In this document: in pieces, positions 24,032-32,351 of the stretch
How the letters are laid out: each line of letters opens with the position of its first letter
Numbering within the stretch: position 1 is the stretch's first letter
Assembly: GCA_965208015.1 (NCBI GenBank)
Contig: CBDBNT010000004.1
Span: forward strand, 310,001-374,000
DNA length: 64,000 nt
Direction of reading: 5' to 3'
Source: Bin87 sp965208015
Lineage (GTDB): Bacteria; Chloroflexota; Dehalococcoidia; Lucifugimonadales; UBA3495
The notes under the pieces: model-generated
Database searches by the model: none
Seen by the model: only the letters and a program-made list of their open reading frames with translations
Told to the model about the DNA's origin: nothing
Made by a program: the position numbers and the translations under genes

Positions 24032-24185
24032 GCTGGAATGGCGTTTCGACCCGGTGCGAGGCAAGGGCAGCCATGGCACGTTCTACTTGGGCAATCGCAG
24101 AACTGGCGTACAGCACGGCGAAATTGCACAAGGAACGTTTTGTGCAATGCTCCGCCATTTGGGGATCAACGCAAGGGAGTTTTGA
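23979..24185 (+). CDS. hicA: HicA-family mRNA interferase toxin
   Basis: A 68-residue toxin with the dsRBD-like HicA core. The catalytic His lies in the GKGSHGTFYL motif, and the C-terminus ...TFCAMLRHLGINAREF is typical. It cleaves mRNA when not bound by HicB. It overlaps the first hicB and is followed after 2 bp by the second, so it is sandwiched between two antitoxin genes. Confidence 0.85.
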   Translation: MNGREFVRRARRYARRNRLEWRFDPVRGKGSHGTFYLGNRRTGVQHGEIAQGTFCAMLRHLGINAREF

Positions 24186-24187
24186 TT

Positions 24188-24622
24188 ATGCGGTACGTTT
24201 ATCCGTGCAATATCGAGGGCAATGAAACGGACGGAGACGGTTTCACGGCTATCTTTCCTGACGTCAATGGGGCCATCACTGGAGGCTTTACCTTCAAAGA
24301 GGCCCTTATCAACGCTGAGGACTGTCTAGTAGTAGCCCTTTCCGCATGTGTGGACTGCTATGAAGAGCTGCCCGCGCCCAGTCCTTTCCAGGACGGGCAG
24401 GAACTGCTGACAGTGCAGCCCGTCATCGCCGCCCAGCTGGACCTATACACCGCTATGCGCGAGCAGCGCATCAGCCGCGCTGAGTTGGCGGAACGGCTTG
24501 GCGTTAGCGGTGACGACGCCGACCGGCTGTTGAGCCTAGACTACCGCACGCCCATTGCCGAGGTTATTAAAGCCTTGCGCACCTTGGGCTGCGAGCTGGT
24601 TGCGACGGAACAGGTAGCCTGA
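24188..24622 (+). CDS. hicB: HicB-family antitoxin, downstream copy
   Basis: A 144-residue antitoxin with the HicB domain (YPCNIEGNETDGDGFTAIFPD, GGFTFKEALINAEDCLVVAL) and a C-terminal helix-turn-helix (LYTAMREQRISRAELAERLGV). It has GGGAG upstream and the canonical hicA-hicB order, so this is the likely partner of the preceding HicA. It shares nearly the whole sequence pattern with the upstream hicB. Confidence 0.85.
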   Translation: MRYVYPCNIEGNETDGDGFTAIFPDVNGAITGGFTFKEALINAEDCLVVALSACVDCYEELPAPSPFQDGQELLTVQPVIAAQLDLYTAMREQRISRAELAERLGVSGDDADRLLSLDYRTPIAEVIKALRTLGCELVATEQVA

Positions 24623-24645
24623 TTCCTGTTCGAGGTCAAAACGTC

Positions 24646-25608
24646 ATGATGTTGGACGAACTTGTCGGCGCAATCGAAACGCTGAAGCAACGCATTCGGA
24701 CGCATGGAGCGACGCTGCGGGCTAATGAGATCAGGACCCGTGTGGCGCTGATCGACCCGCTGCTGGTGGCGCTGGGTTGGGACGTTTCCGATCCGGCATT
24801 GGTTACGCCTGAGTACGCTGTAGGTGAAGGCAGGGCCGATTATGCTCTGCACGGGTCGGAGTCGATACCGGCCGCCATGGTGGAAGCCAAACGGCTTGGG
24901 CACGCTCTCAGCGACGACGAACGGATGCAGATGCTGAACTACGCAAACGCCAGAGGAGTGCGGTACGCCGCCGTTACCGATGGCGATGTGTGGGAGTTTT
25001 ACGAAGTCTTCAAACAGGCGCCCCTGGAAGATCGCCGGCTGTTGAGCCTGCGCATCGCCAACACGCCGGCCCACGAACTGGCGCTGCAACTGCTGTTGCT
25101 CTGGCGGCCCAATTTGGCATCGGGGCAGCCCGTAAAGGCGGAGCGTCCGGTGTTCGGGAACGGAAATGGCGACCCGCCACCGGAACCACCACCGCCTACA
25201 GGCTGGTTGGCACTGTCTGGGTACAACTTGCCAGGCGGTACGCCTTCACCTGCAGCTATTCGATTCCCAGATGGCACCGAGAGGACGATGACTCAATGGC
25301 ACGAAACGCTCACTCACATGGTTGAATGGTTGTTCGTGAATGGGCGACTCAATTTTGACAACACTCCAGTCGTAAATGGTCCCGGGCACCGATATATCAT
25401 TAGTACTGGAACCGTACATCCAAATGGCGAGGCATTCGCAAAACCCGTGCGCGTCAACGGGACACCGTTCTGGGTCAACATCAACCTCAATGCAGCGCAA
25501 GTTCGAAGATATGCAAGCGTATTATTGGAGCACTGCAGCGTCAGCCCGGACACCGTGCAATTGCAAGCTGGGCAACAATTACCCGCCCACCAACCCACGG
25601 GAGAATGA
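24646..25608 (+). CDS. Lone HsdR N-terminal-like PD-(D/E)XK nuclease protein
   Basis: A 320-residue protein. The first 150 residues resemble the nuclease domain at the N-terminus of type I restriction R subunits: GRADYALH followed by AAMVEAKRLG gives the D...E-x-K core, and TDGDVWEFYEVF is also typical. No helicase motor follows. After a Pro-rich linker (PPPEPPPPTGW) comes an unrecognised 140-residue region. No hsdM or hsdS is nearby. It lies inside a toxin-antitoxin cluster, so a defence role is plausible but inferred. Confidence 0.7.
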   Translation: MMLDELVGAIETLKQRIRTHGATLRANEIRTRVALIDPLLVALGWDVSDPALVTPEYAVGEGRADYALHGSESIPAAMVEAKRLGHALSDDERMQMLNYANARGVRYAAVTDGDVWEFYEVFKQAPLEDRRLLSLRIANTPAHELALQLLLLWRPNLASGQPVKAERPVFGNGNGDPPPEPPPPTGWLALSGYNLPGGTPSPAAIRFPDGTERTMTQWHETLTHMVEWLFVNGRLNFDNTPVVNGPGHRYIISTGTVHPNGEAFAKPVRVNGTPFWVNINLNAAQVRRYASVLLEHCSVSPDTVQLQAGQQLPAHQPTGE

Positions 25609-25609
25609 C

Positions 25610-25900
25610 ATGGCAACCACATTGAAACCGGAACTGGAGGCACGCATCGCCGTCTTGGCGGAGCGGCTCGGTTTCGCCGGCCCGGACGCCGCCGAGCGGT
25701 TGATCATCGCTGCTCTGGACTACCTGGACCAAAGCACAGGGAAATGGGAGCGGTGGTACACTGACCAAGAAATACGAGCGATGCAAGAATGCTGCCGGGC
25801 CGAATATGTCGCGGGCCTCATCAATGCAAACCCGGAAATGAAATCGATTTCCCAATTGTTGCAGGACGACCTCTACGACGAGTTCGGGCTACCCAAATGA
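25610..25900 (+). CDS. VapB-like antitoxin without adjacent toxin
   Basis: A 96-residue protein. MATTLKPELEARIAVLAERLGFAGPDAAERLIIAALDYLD parallels the start of the next gene (LTGANIEVRIARLAKRLGFTGTDSTERVLDMALEYLDDST), so the two are tandem paralogues. The N-terminal part looks like an RHH-type antitoxin. No toxin gene follows directly; the next gene is the second antitoxin. It begins 1 bp after the previous stop. Confidence 0.6.
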   Translation: MATTLKPELEARIAVLAERLGFAGPDAAERLIIAALDYLDQSTGKWERWYTDQEIRAMQECCRAEYVAGLINANPEMKSISQLLQDDLYDEFGLPK

Positions 25901-25916
25901 TCGCGGAGGCGCTGAC

Positions 25917-26171
25917 ATGGCTACATTGACCGGAGCCAATATTGAAGTCCGCATCGCCAGGCTCGCGAAACGGTTGGGCTTTACGGGCACGGACTCCACA
26001 GAGCGCGTTCTGGATATGGCGCTCGAATATCTCGACGACAGTACGGCAGAACCCAAACCGCTGTACACCCGTGAGCGCAGGGACGCTGTTGCCCAGGAAA
26101 ACGCCGACGACATGGCCAAGGCCGGCTATCTGGATGACGATACCAACCGTCCCCGCGGAATACCACCATGA
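25917..26171 (+). CDS. vapB: VapB-like antitoxin
   Basis: An 84-residue antitoxin whose stop overlaps the vapC start by 4 bp, which is the classic VapBC arrangement. The N-terminal half is predicted to bind DNA and the acidic C-terminal tail (AQENADDMAKAGYLDDDTN) to block the toxin. It shares its N-terminal half with the preceding gene. Confidence 0.72.
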   Translation: MATLTGANIEVRIARLAKRLGFTGTDSTERVLDMALEYLDDSTAEPKPLYTRERRDAVAQENADDMAKAGYLDDDTNRPRGIPP

Positions 26172-26560
26172 TGGTCGCCGATACGTCCGCGCTGATTGCG
26201 GTGGCCGCCAAGGAACCCGGCTACCTTGAGATCTATCACACAATGCAGACTGGCGGCCCCGTCCTGATTTCGGCGGCAACGTTGCTGGAACTGCATATCG
26301 TCGCCATGGGAAAAGGCCCCGACGTTCGCCAGCGCGTTCAGGAATTGCTCGTTGAGCTATCCATCGTCATAGTCCCATTCGATGAGACACAGGCCGAACT
26401 TGCCACTGATGCCTACGAACGTTACGGCAAAGGGCGTCGACATCCGGCGCAGCTGAACTTCGGTGATACTTTCTCGTATGCCCTGGCCGCATCTCGGGGG
26501 TTGCCGCTTTTGTACAAGGGCGAGGACTTTGCCCGAACGGACATCGCAACGGTGGCGTGA
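26168..26560 (+). CDS. vapC: VapC-family PIN-domain ribonuclease toxin
   Basis: A 130-residue PIN RNase. The acidic residues are in the expected places: D5 in MMVADTSALIAV, E in SAATLLELHIV, D in LNFGDTFSYALAASRGLPLL and the C-terminal YKGEDFARTDI. It would cleave tRNA or rRNA when released from VapB. The gene is intact, in contrast to the PIN gene at 20952. Confidence 0.88.
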   Translation: MMVADTSALIAVAAKEPGYLEIYHTMQTGGPVLISAATLLELHIVAMGKGPDVRQRVQELLVELSIVIVPFDETQAELATDAYERYGKGRRHPAQLNFGDTFSYALAASRGLPLLYKGEDFARTDIATVA

Positions 26561-26629
26561 AATGACAGACGGTCGGCTGCGGCGTTTCCACCGCAGCCGA
26601 CTGCTCAAAGCTGTTTGCGGAATCTGGCT

Positions 26630-27652
26630 CTAGCCTGCGGCCGCGCCGCCCACGGTTTCGATGATCAGCCGGGTCACGGTGTAGGGGTCGCAGTTGGCGT
26701 TGGGCCGCCGGTCTTCAATGTAACCCATGCCGTCCCGGGCGACCTGCCATGGAATCCGAACCGAGGCGCCCCGGTCGGACACCCCGTAGCGGAACTCCCG
26801 GTAGGAGCACGTCTCGTGCAGACCGGTCAGCCGCTCTTCGATGCGGTCGCCGTAGTTGGCGATGTGCAGGTCGTGGCGGGTCTGGAGCGCTTCCGCCGCG
26901 GCGACGCAGGCGTCGTAGTTCTCCCGCATCCGGTTGGTCGAGAAGTTGGTGTGGGCCCCGGCACCGTTCCAGTCGCCCTTGACCGGTTTGGGGTCGAGGG
27001 TGGCGCTGATGCCCCGGCGGCCGTCGACGGTCAACACGTCCTCGCCGATCCGGTACAGCAGCCAGCGGGCCAGCCACAGGTGGTCGCCCACCGTCGGGGC
27101 TCCGATGGGACCGATCTGGAACTCCCACTGGGCCGGCATCACCTCGCCGTTGATGCCGGAGAAAGCCAGGCCGGAGTACAGGCAGGCGTCCATGTGCTGC
27201 TCCACTACGGGCCGGCCGAACACCTCGTCGGAACCGACGCCGCAGTAGTATCCGCCCTGGGGCGCGGGGAAGCCGTTGTCCGGCCAGCCCAGCGGCTTAA
27301 TGCCGTCAAAGAACGTGTACTCCTGCTCGATGCCGAACCAGAAATCCAGGGAAGCGTATTGTTCCGCGGCCGCGGCGCAGGAGGCCCGGGTGTTGGATGG
27401 ATGGGGTGACATGTCGGTGAGCAGCACTTCGCACATCACCAGCTTGTGGTTACCGCCGCGTATCGGGTCAGGAACCGCCAGCACTGGGCTCAGCACGCAG
27501 TCCGAGTTCTCGCCGGGGGCCTGGTTAGTGCTGGAGCCGTCGAAGCCCCAGATGGGAGGGTCTTCGCCGTCCGGCACGATCTTTGCCTTGGACCGCAGCT
27601 TGGCGGTGGGCTGCTGCCCATCGATCCAAATATATTCCGCCTTGTAACTCAT
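26630..27652 (-). CDS. glnII: Glutamine synthetase, type II (eukaryote-like)
   Basis: Makes glutamine from glutamate, ammonia and ATP. At 340 residues it is of GSII size rather than the roughly 450-470 of bacterial GSI. The opening AEYIWIDG, the ATP/metal motifs WGFDGSSTNQAPGENSDC, FGIEQEYTFFD and AQWEFQIGP, the KGDWNGAGAHTNFST segment and the RGASVRIP motif are GSII hallmarks. GSII occurs in rhizobia, actinomycetes, some other bacteria and eukaryotes. It is a single gene facing the stress-protein gene divergently. Confidence 0.95.
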   Translation of the reverse strand: MSYKAEYIWIDGQQPTAKLRSKAKIVPDGEDPPIWGFDGSSTNQAPGENSDCVLSPVLAVPDPIRGGNHKLVMCEVLLTDMSPHPSNTRASCAAAAEQYASLDFWFGIEQEYTFFDGIKPLGWPDNGFPAPQGGYYCGVGSDEVFGRPVVEQHMDACLYSGLAFSGINGEVMPAQWEFQIGPIGAPTVGDHLWLARWLLYRIGEDVLTVDGRRGISATLDPKPVKGDWNGAGAHTNFSTNRMRENYDACVAAAEALQTRHDLHIANYGDRIEERLTGLHETCSYREFRYGVSDRGASVRIPWQVARDGMGYIEDRRPNANCDPYTVTRLIIETVGGAAAG

Positions 27653-27896
27653 GAGACAGACCTCAAAGTCCAGATTGTCCTAATATTGTACCTGAACCGC
27701 CCTGGTTAAATCGCCCTGTCGCAACCTCTCACATGTAAAAAGTTTGTTACCACGGGGAGCGGAGCGGCGTGAATCTCGATGCCGGCCTCCGGTGCGCCTG
27801 AGGTTCGCCGCCGGTGGTACACTTGATTTTGGCGTCACTTGTGCGCAACGCCGACATTCGACCGCGATACCTCAAACCCGGGAGAACGAAAACCGT

Positions 27897-28829
27897 ATGT
27901 ACTCGAAAATAATCGTTCCACTGGACGGATCTGACCTGGCGGAACAGGCCCTGCCCTACGCCGAGCTGGTGGCTGCCACCCTGTCAGCGCCCATCGAGCT
28001 CGTCCAGGCCTACGATGTCCTCCCCGGCAGCGTCCTGGGTTCGCGCTCGCCGCGCGTTGCGGACCAGCTGCAGATGGGAGCGCGGGAGCGGGCCGAGGCC
28101 TCCCTGTCGCCGGTCCGCCAGAGGCTGGAAGCCGCCGGTTTCGCCGTCAACATCGCCACCCAGCGCGGTCCCGCCGCCGACGTCATAGTCGCCCAGGCCG
28201 GCACCGACCCGGGCGCCCTGGTGGTCATGTGCACCCACGGACGCGGCGGCATCTCCCGTTGGGTAATGGGCAGCGTCACCGACAAGGTGCTGCACACCGT
28301 CCCCAATCCCATGCTCATCGTGCGCGCCACGGTTACCGGCCCGGCCTCGCCCGGCTCGTCGCTGAAGACCGTGGTGGTGCCGCTGGACGGTTCGGCCCTT
28401 TCGGAATTGGCGATACCCCATGCGGTGAGCATGGCCGCCGCCCTGTCGGCCCGCATCACCGCCCTGCAGATCACGCCGACGGCCGATTACTACCGCCGCC
28501 AGCTCACGGTGGTCACGCCGGAGATGGGCGCCATTCCCGACTTTGACCCCGGGTCGCCCGAGGAGATGGCCGATGAGGACGCGGAAGGCGTGGCCGCTTA
28601 CTTGGAAGACGTGACCAACCGCATGGCCATTGACCACGCCCATGGCGTCGACACCGCCCACGTGGTGGACGACAACATCGCCCAGAGCATCATTGACCGG
28701 GCTGCCGCTCAGCCGTCCCTGGTGGTGATGACCACCCACGGACGCAGCGGCGTGGGCCGCATGGTCCTGGGCAGCGTCACCGACCGGGTGATCCGTCACT
28801 CCAATACGCCGGTGCTGGTGATCCGGTGA
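27897..28829 (+). CDS. Universal stress protein, tandem UspA domains (1)
   Basis: A 310-residue protein with two UspA domains. Each begins IIVPLDGSDLAEQALPYA / VVVPLDGSALSELAIPHA and ends with the ATP-binding loop MCTHGRGGISRWVMGSV / MTTHGRSGVGRMVLGSV, giving G-x2-G-x9-G-(S/T). The ATG at 27897 was chosen because the domain starts there and GGGAGA precedes it. A strong terminator follows. A related double-Usp gene lies about 1.1 kb downstream. Confidence 0.92.
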   Translation: MYSKIIVPLDGSDLAEQALPYAELVAATLSAPIELVQAYDVLPGSVLGSRSPRVADQLQMGARERAEASLSPVRQRLEAAGFAVNIATQRGPAADVIVAQAGTDPGALVVMCTHGRGGISRWVMGSVTDKVLHTVPNPMLIVRATVTGPASPGSSLKTVVVPLDGSALSELAIPHAVSMAAALSARITALQITPTADYYRRQLTVVTPEMGAIPDFDPGSPEEMADEDAEGVAAYLEDVTNRMAIDHAHGVDTAHVVDDNIAQSIIDRAAAQPSLVVMTTHGRSGVGRMVLGSVTDRVIRHSNTPVLVIR

Positions 28830-28852
28830 TTCCGGCCGCATCCCCGAACCGC

Positions 28853-28884
28853 GAGGCCCGCAACTGCGGGCCTCCTTTCGTTTT
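28853..28884 (+). terminator. Rho-independent terminator after universal stress protein gene
   Basis: GAGGCCCGC (28853-28861) and GCGGGCCTC (28866-28874) form a perfect 9-bp stem with an AACT loop, followed by CTTTCGTTTT. It lies 24 bp past the stop codon. Confidence 0.85.
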
Positions 28885-28986
28885 GGCGCGCCTCTACCCT
28901 CATGCACGTGTACTTGCTTTCGTCTGACGGTTCCCTGCCTGCGAAGCCGTCGTGATCTTTGCCCGGCGCGACGAGGTAGTGTGATG

Positions 28987-29355
28987 CTACGCCGCAGGGT
29001 CGTGCATCGCGGGCTCGATCCGCAAGTGCAGGTCCAGGGCCCGGGCGATTTTCAGCACGGTGGCGAAGGACGGGTTGCCCTTGTCGGAAAGGGCCTTGTA
29101 CAGCCCCTCCCGGGTCATGCCCGCCGCTTGGGCCAGGTGGGTCATGTTGCGCCGCTGCGCCCGGGCAACGTCGCTCAGGGCGGCACGAATCAGGCTGCCG
29201 TCGCCGGAGTCTTCCAGGACGGCGGCTTCCAGGTAGTACTGTAAATCCTCGTCGGTTCTCAGGTGGTCAACGGGGTCCCAGCGCGTACCGCCCTTGCGGA
29301 TGAGTTCGTCGATGACGGTGGCCCGTTCCCGTTCCTCCCGACCAACTTCGACCAT
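28987..29355 (-). CDS. HigA-like antitoxin (addiction module antidote, HTH)
   Basis: A 122-residue protein whose C-terminal half is a helix-turn-helix of the addiction-module antidote type (MTHLAQAAGMTREGLYKALSDKGNPSFATVLKIARALDLHLRIEP). The N-terminal half (DLQYYLEAAVLEDSGDGSLIRAALSDVARAQ) is the family lead-in. It lies 3 bp after the toxin gene, giving toxin-first order as in HigBA systems. Confidence 0.82.
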   Translation of the reverse strand: MVEVGREERERATVIDELIRKGGTRWDPVDHLRTDEDLQYYLEAAVLEDSGDGSLIRAALSDVARAQRRNMTHLAQAAGMTREGLYKALSDKGNPSFATVLKIARALDLHLRIEPAMHDPAA

Positions 29356-29358
29356 GGT

Positions 29359-29652
29359 TCACCTCCAGTCCGGCGCCATTCTCCTGGCGCGCCTGATGTC
29401 CCGCTGTTGACTGTCCTTGTCGCCGCCGCAGAGCATGACGATGACTGCCGGGCCGCGCCGTATGAAGTACAGCCGGTAGCCTGGCCCATAGTGGATGCGC
29501 ATTTCGGACACGCCGTCACCCACCGGAGCCACATCGCCGAAGTGGCCCAGCGCGGCGTTGCGCAGGCGAACGTTGATGCGCGCCACGGCGCGCCGATCGC
29601 GCAGGTTATCTAACCAACTGCGGAAGACGTCGCTCAGAATCACTTCGAGCAT
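29359..29652 (-). CDS. HigB/RelE-superfamily toxin (addiction module killer protein)
   Basis: A 97-residue RelE-fold toxin: VILSDVFRSWLDNLRDRRAVARINVRLRNAALGHFGDVAPVGDGVSEMRIHYGPGYRLYFIRRG...VIVMLCGGDKDSQQRDIRRAR is the standard pattern of this killer family. It likely cleaves mRNA on the ribosome. The ATG at 29652 is preferred; a GTG at 29670 is possible. It is coupled to the HigA-like gene. Confidence 0.85.
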   Translation of the reverse strand: MLEVILSDVFRSWLDNLRDRRAVARINVRLRNAALGHFGDVAPVGDGVSEMRIHYGPGYRLYFIRRGPAVIVMLCGGDKDSQQRDIRRARRMAPDWR

Positions 29653-29704
29653 AGGTGCAATGTAATCCACAGTTCACACTGCGTCAAGGCAACGGCCTGG
29701 CCTG

Positions 29705-29814
29705 ATTCCCGCTTTCGCGGGAATGACGGGGAGAGGGGGGATGGTGTGGGGAGAGGGCAGGATTGCCGCGCTGCGCTCGCAATGACGGTTCAAATGAAAC
29801 CGGGTACGCACGAG
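29705..29814. repeat. Cluster of three short dispersed repeats
   Basis: The 305-bp gap between the toxin gene and the second stress protein holds three elements. ATTCCCGC-TTTC-GCGGGAAT (29705-29724) is a perfect hairpin of a type common in many genomes. A minus-strand copy of the GTCATTGCGAGCGCAGCGCG repeat lies at 29761-29786 and is also found at 35136 and inside larC. AAACCGGGTACGCACGAG (29797-29814) is one of six copies of that motif in the window. Confidence 0.8.
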
Positions 29815-29957
29815 CGTCTCTGCCCCATTGCATGGTTGGCGCCGCCGTGGTACTATATCCATGTCAACAATAAAGATTATCTGAATTGGGAATGTGCAGC
29901 GTTTCACAAATAAGGCAAAAGCGCTACGGCTACGTAGCCAAAAAAGGAGGCAACCCG

Positions 29958-30968
29958 ATGACACTGTGCAACAACATAATCGTTCCCCTGGACGGGTCGA
30001 AATTGTCGGCCCAGGCGCTGCCCGCCGCCCGGTTGATGGCTAACGCGACGCGCGCGCCGATCACGCTGCTGCGGTCGTTCGAGCCGCCCCCCGGCCGGTA
30101 CGCCGATGCCGATCACGGACGCTTCAGCGCCGCCATGTCCGCCGGCGAGCACGACCGCACCAAGGCCGATCTGGCGGGCATCAGGCGGCGCATGGAGCAC
30201 TGGGGCGTCGAGACCCCGATATTCGTCGAGGCCCACGAGGGGCCGGCCCACCAGGCCATCATCAGCATGACCAATCGCGACCCCAGCGCCATGATCGTCA
30301 TGTCCACCCACGGCCGCGGCGGTTTCTCCCGCATGCTCACCGGCAGCGTGACGGCCAAGGTGGTGAACGCGGTCCGGAACCCCACGCTGATCGTGCGCTG
30401 CAACAAGACCGACTGCCCAGTGGTGCCGCAGTTCTTCGAGAACATCATCGTTCCGCTGGACGGCACGGGGTTTGCCGACCACGCCCTGGACTACGCCGGA
30501 GAACTGGCCACCACCTTCGGCACGCGGATCACCCTGTTCCGGTCCACGCCCGGCGCAGACTATTTCCGCACCCATTCCGACTGGGGACACTTCGGTGGGA
30601 CGGCGTACTCGTTCAACGAGCCCGAACATATAGCCCGGGAACTGGCCCACGCCTCGGAAGAGTACCTGTGGAAGAAGGCCGACGCCCTGCGCGCCCGGTT
30701 CCCCCTTTTCGACGTCGACGTGGTGAACTCCCGGGAAAACCCGCAGGACGGCATCGTCAGACTCGCGAAGGGACTGGACAACGGGCTGGTGGTAATGGCG
30801 ACCCGGGGCCGTCGCGCCGTGGGACGGGCCTTGTTCGGCAGCGTGGGCGACCACGTGGTGCGGCATTCCACCACGCCAACGCTCCTGGTGCGGGGACCTC
30901 TGCACGCCGCGGAAGGATCCTTCGCCGGCCATTCGCACGAGAGAGGTCGCGAGTTGGCTGCGGTGTAA
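29958..30968 (+). CDS. Universal stress protein, tandem UspA domains (2)
   Basis: A 336-residue double-Usp protein: NIIVPLDGSKLSAQALPAAR / NIIVPLDGTGFADHALDYAG open the two domains, and MSTHGRGGFSRMLTGSV / MATRGRRAVGRALFGSV are the nucleotide loops; the second loop departs more from the ATP-binding pattern. The ATG at 29958 follows GGAGG by 7 nt. A perfect palindrome GGCTACGTAGCC (29928-29939) sits in the leader just before the ribosome-binding site and could be an operator. Confidence 0.9.
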   Translation: MTLCNNIIVPLDGSKLSAQALPAARLMANATRAPITLLRSFEPPPGRYADADHGRFSAAMSAGEHDRTKADLAGIRRRMEHWGVETPIFVEAHEGPAHQAIISMTNRDPSAMIVMSTHGRGGFSRMLTGSVTAKVVNAVRNPTLIVRCNKTDCPVVPQFFENIIVPLDGTGFADHALDYAGELATTFGTRITLFRSTPGADYFRTHSDWGHFGGTAYSFNEPEHIARELAHASEEYLWKKADALRARFPLFDVDVVNSRENPQDGIVRLAKGLDNGLVVMATRGRRAVGRALFGSVGDHVVRHSTTPTLLVRGPLHAAEGSFAGHSHERGRELAAV

Positions 30969-31024
30969 CCTCCACACCGACGATGCGCACATAGCGCGGG
31001 CCACACGGTGGCGCCAATCGCGAC

Positions 31025-31059
31025 GGGGCGGGCTATTTGGCCCGCCCCCCTTCTTTTTT
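31025..31059 (+). terminator. Rho-independent terminator after second universal stress protein
   Basis: GGGGCGGGC (31025-31033) and GCCCGCCCC (31040-31048) pair perfectly across a TATTTG loop and are followed by CCTTCTTTTTTC. It is placed 57 bp after the stop codon and 42 bp before the end of the convergent LLM gene. Confidence 0.85.
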
Positions 31060-31100
31060 CTCGGCACCAGGTATGCCGAACGCCGGGCCGGATCAGCCGT

Positions 31101-32234
31101 CTACCACTTCTGGATCACGGGCAGGACTTCCTTGCCGAACAGGCCGATGTTCTTCATGGTGGCCTCGTGACCCATGCGAGACTCCTGGCCGTAGAACACC
31201 AGGTGCTCCATCCCCAGCCGCTTGTGGATGTGTTCCAGCTTTTCCAGCACCGTGTCCGGAGTCCCGCACACGATGTGGTAGTTCTCCTTCAGCTCCTCGA
31301 AGGTCTGTACGTTGAGTGGCTTGAGACCGGTGCGCCGTGCGGCAATGGCGGCGCTTGCGGCCGAGCGATATCCAACGGGCGCCATATACTCGCGAGGGCC
31401 GCGCAGGGTGGGCCCCATGCGCCAGATGAAGTGCTTGGCCTGCTCGTCGGCCTCCTCCTGGGTGTCGCCCACGTAGCAGCAGAGAAGGTAGCCGAAGTTG
31501 TCGGGCACCGCCTCTCGTCCGGCTGCGTTGGCGGCCTGGGTGTACATGCCGAACAGCTCCTCGGTGACGTCCAGATCGGTCAGGAAGGCCACGTAGGTGT
31601 ACCCGTGGCGGCCTGACCACTCGGCGGTTTCCGGGGACGACGTGCCGGGCACCCAGATGGGCGGGTGCGGCTGCTGGATGGGGACCATCCAGGGGTTGAC
31701 CACGCGGAAGTTGTAGTGCTTGCCCTCCCAGCGGAAGGGGCCCGGCGTGGTCCACGTCTTGATCACCAGGTCATGGCACTCTTCGAACCGCTCGCGGTTG
31801 GCCACCGGGTTGTTGTTGGTGGACACCGTCTCCACGCCCGTGCCCCGCACGAACCCGGAGATCAGCCGGCCGCCCGAAATGACGTCGATCATGGCCAGCT
31901 CTTCAGCCAGCCGTATCGGGTTGTCGTGGATGGGCAGGATGTTGCCCAGCAGCAGGATCTTGGCCTGGTGGGTGATGCGTGCAAGCACCGCCGCCGACAG
32001 GTTGGTGGCGGCGTTCATGCACGACGGCGTGTTGTGGTGCTCGTTGAGCATGATGCCGTCGAACCCCAACTCGTCGGCGTACACGCACTCGTCGAAGTAG
32101 CGCTTGAAGAGGCCGTTGGCTGTGTTGGGGTTGAACCACGTGTTGGGAAAGGTCAGGCGCAGCGACGGGTACTTGTCGCCCTCCTCGTCGGGGTACTCGT
32201 GGTAGGGGAACTCGGAGAAATAGTAGCTCTTCAC
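31101..32234 (-). CDS. LLM-class flavin/F420-dependent oxidoreductase (1)
   Basis: A 377-residue luciferase-like monooxygenase-fold protein. Family segments are FDECVYADELGFDGIMLNEHHN, NILPIHDNPIRLAEELAMIDVISGGRLISGFVRGTG and QQPHPPIWVPGTSSPETAEWSGRHG, plus a C-terminal VCGTPDTVLEKLEHIHKRLG. The GTG at 32234 was chosen because homologues begin with the YYFSE segment and GGAGG precedes it. The substrate is unknown; a flavin- or F420-dependent oxidation of an organic compound is expected. Confidence 0.88.
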   Translation of the reverse strand: MKSYYFSEFPYHEYPDEEGDKYPSLRLTFPNTWFNPNTANGLFKRYFDECVYADELGFDGIMLNEHHNTPSCMNAATNLSAAVLARITHQAKILLLGNILPIHDNPIRLAEELAMIDVISGGRLISGFVRGTGVETVSTNNNPVANRERFEECHDLVIKTWTTPGPFRWEGKHYNFRVVNPWMVPIQQPHPPIWVPGTSSPETAEWSGRHGYTYVAFLTDLDVTEELFGMYTQAANAAGREAVPDNFGYLLCCYVGDTQEEADEQAKHFIWRMGPTLRGPREYMAPVGYRSAASAAIAARRTGLKPLNVQTFEELKENYHIVCGTPDTVLEKLEHIHKRLGMEHLVFYGQESRMGHEATMKNIGLFGKEVLPVIQKW

Positions 32235-32319
32235 GGGAAGGTGGCCTCCGCTGGTGAATGGTATGAAACCGGCGGCCATGATAGCACAGGGCTGGTTCAA
32301 GCCGGGCTTCTGACGTCGT

Positions 32320-32328
32320 TGCTATAAT
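32320..32328 (+). promoter_or_regulatory. Extended -10 promoter candidate (TGCTATAAT)
   Basis: TG-C-TATAAT is a perfect extended -10 element, 24 bp upstream of the ATG at 32352, leaving a leader of about 17 nt with AGGTG as ribosome-binding site. No convincing -35 is present, which extended -10 promoters can do without. Confidence 0.5.
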
Positions 32329-32351
32329 GTCAGGGCACGTTAGGTGAAACG

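Noticed and set aside
27653..27720. TACAAT as a -10 box for the glutamine synthetase gene
   Set aside because: No acceptable -35 hexamer at 16-18 bp spacing and only a partial -10 match, so it is not listed as a feature.
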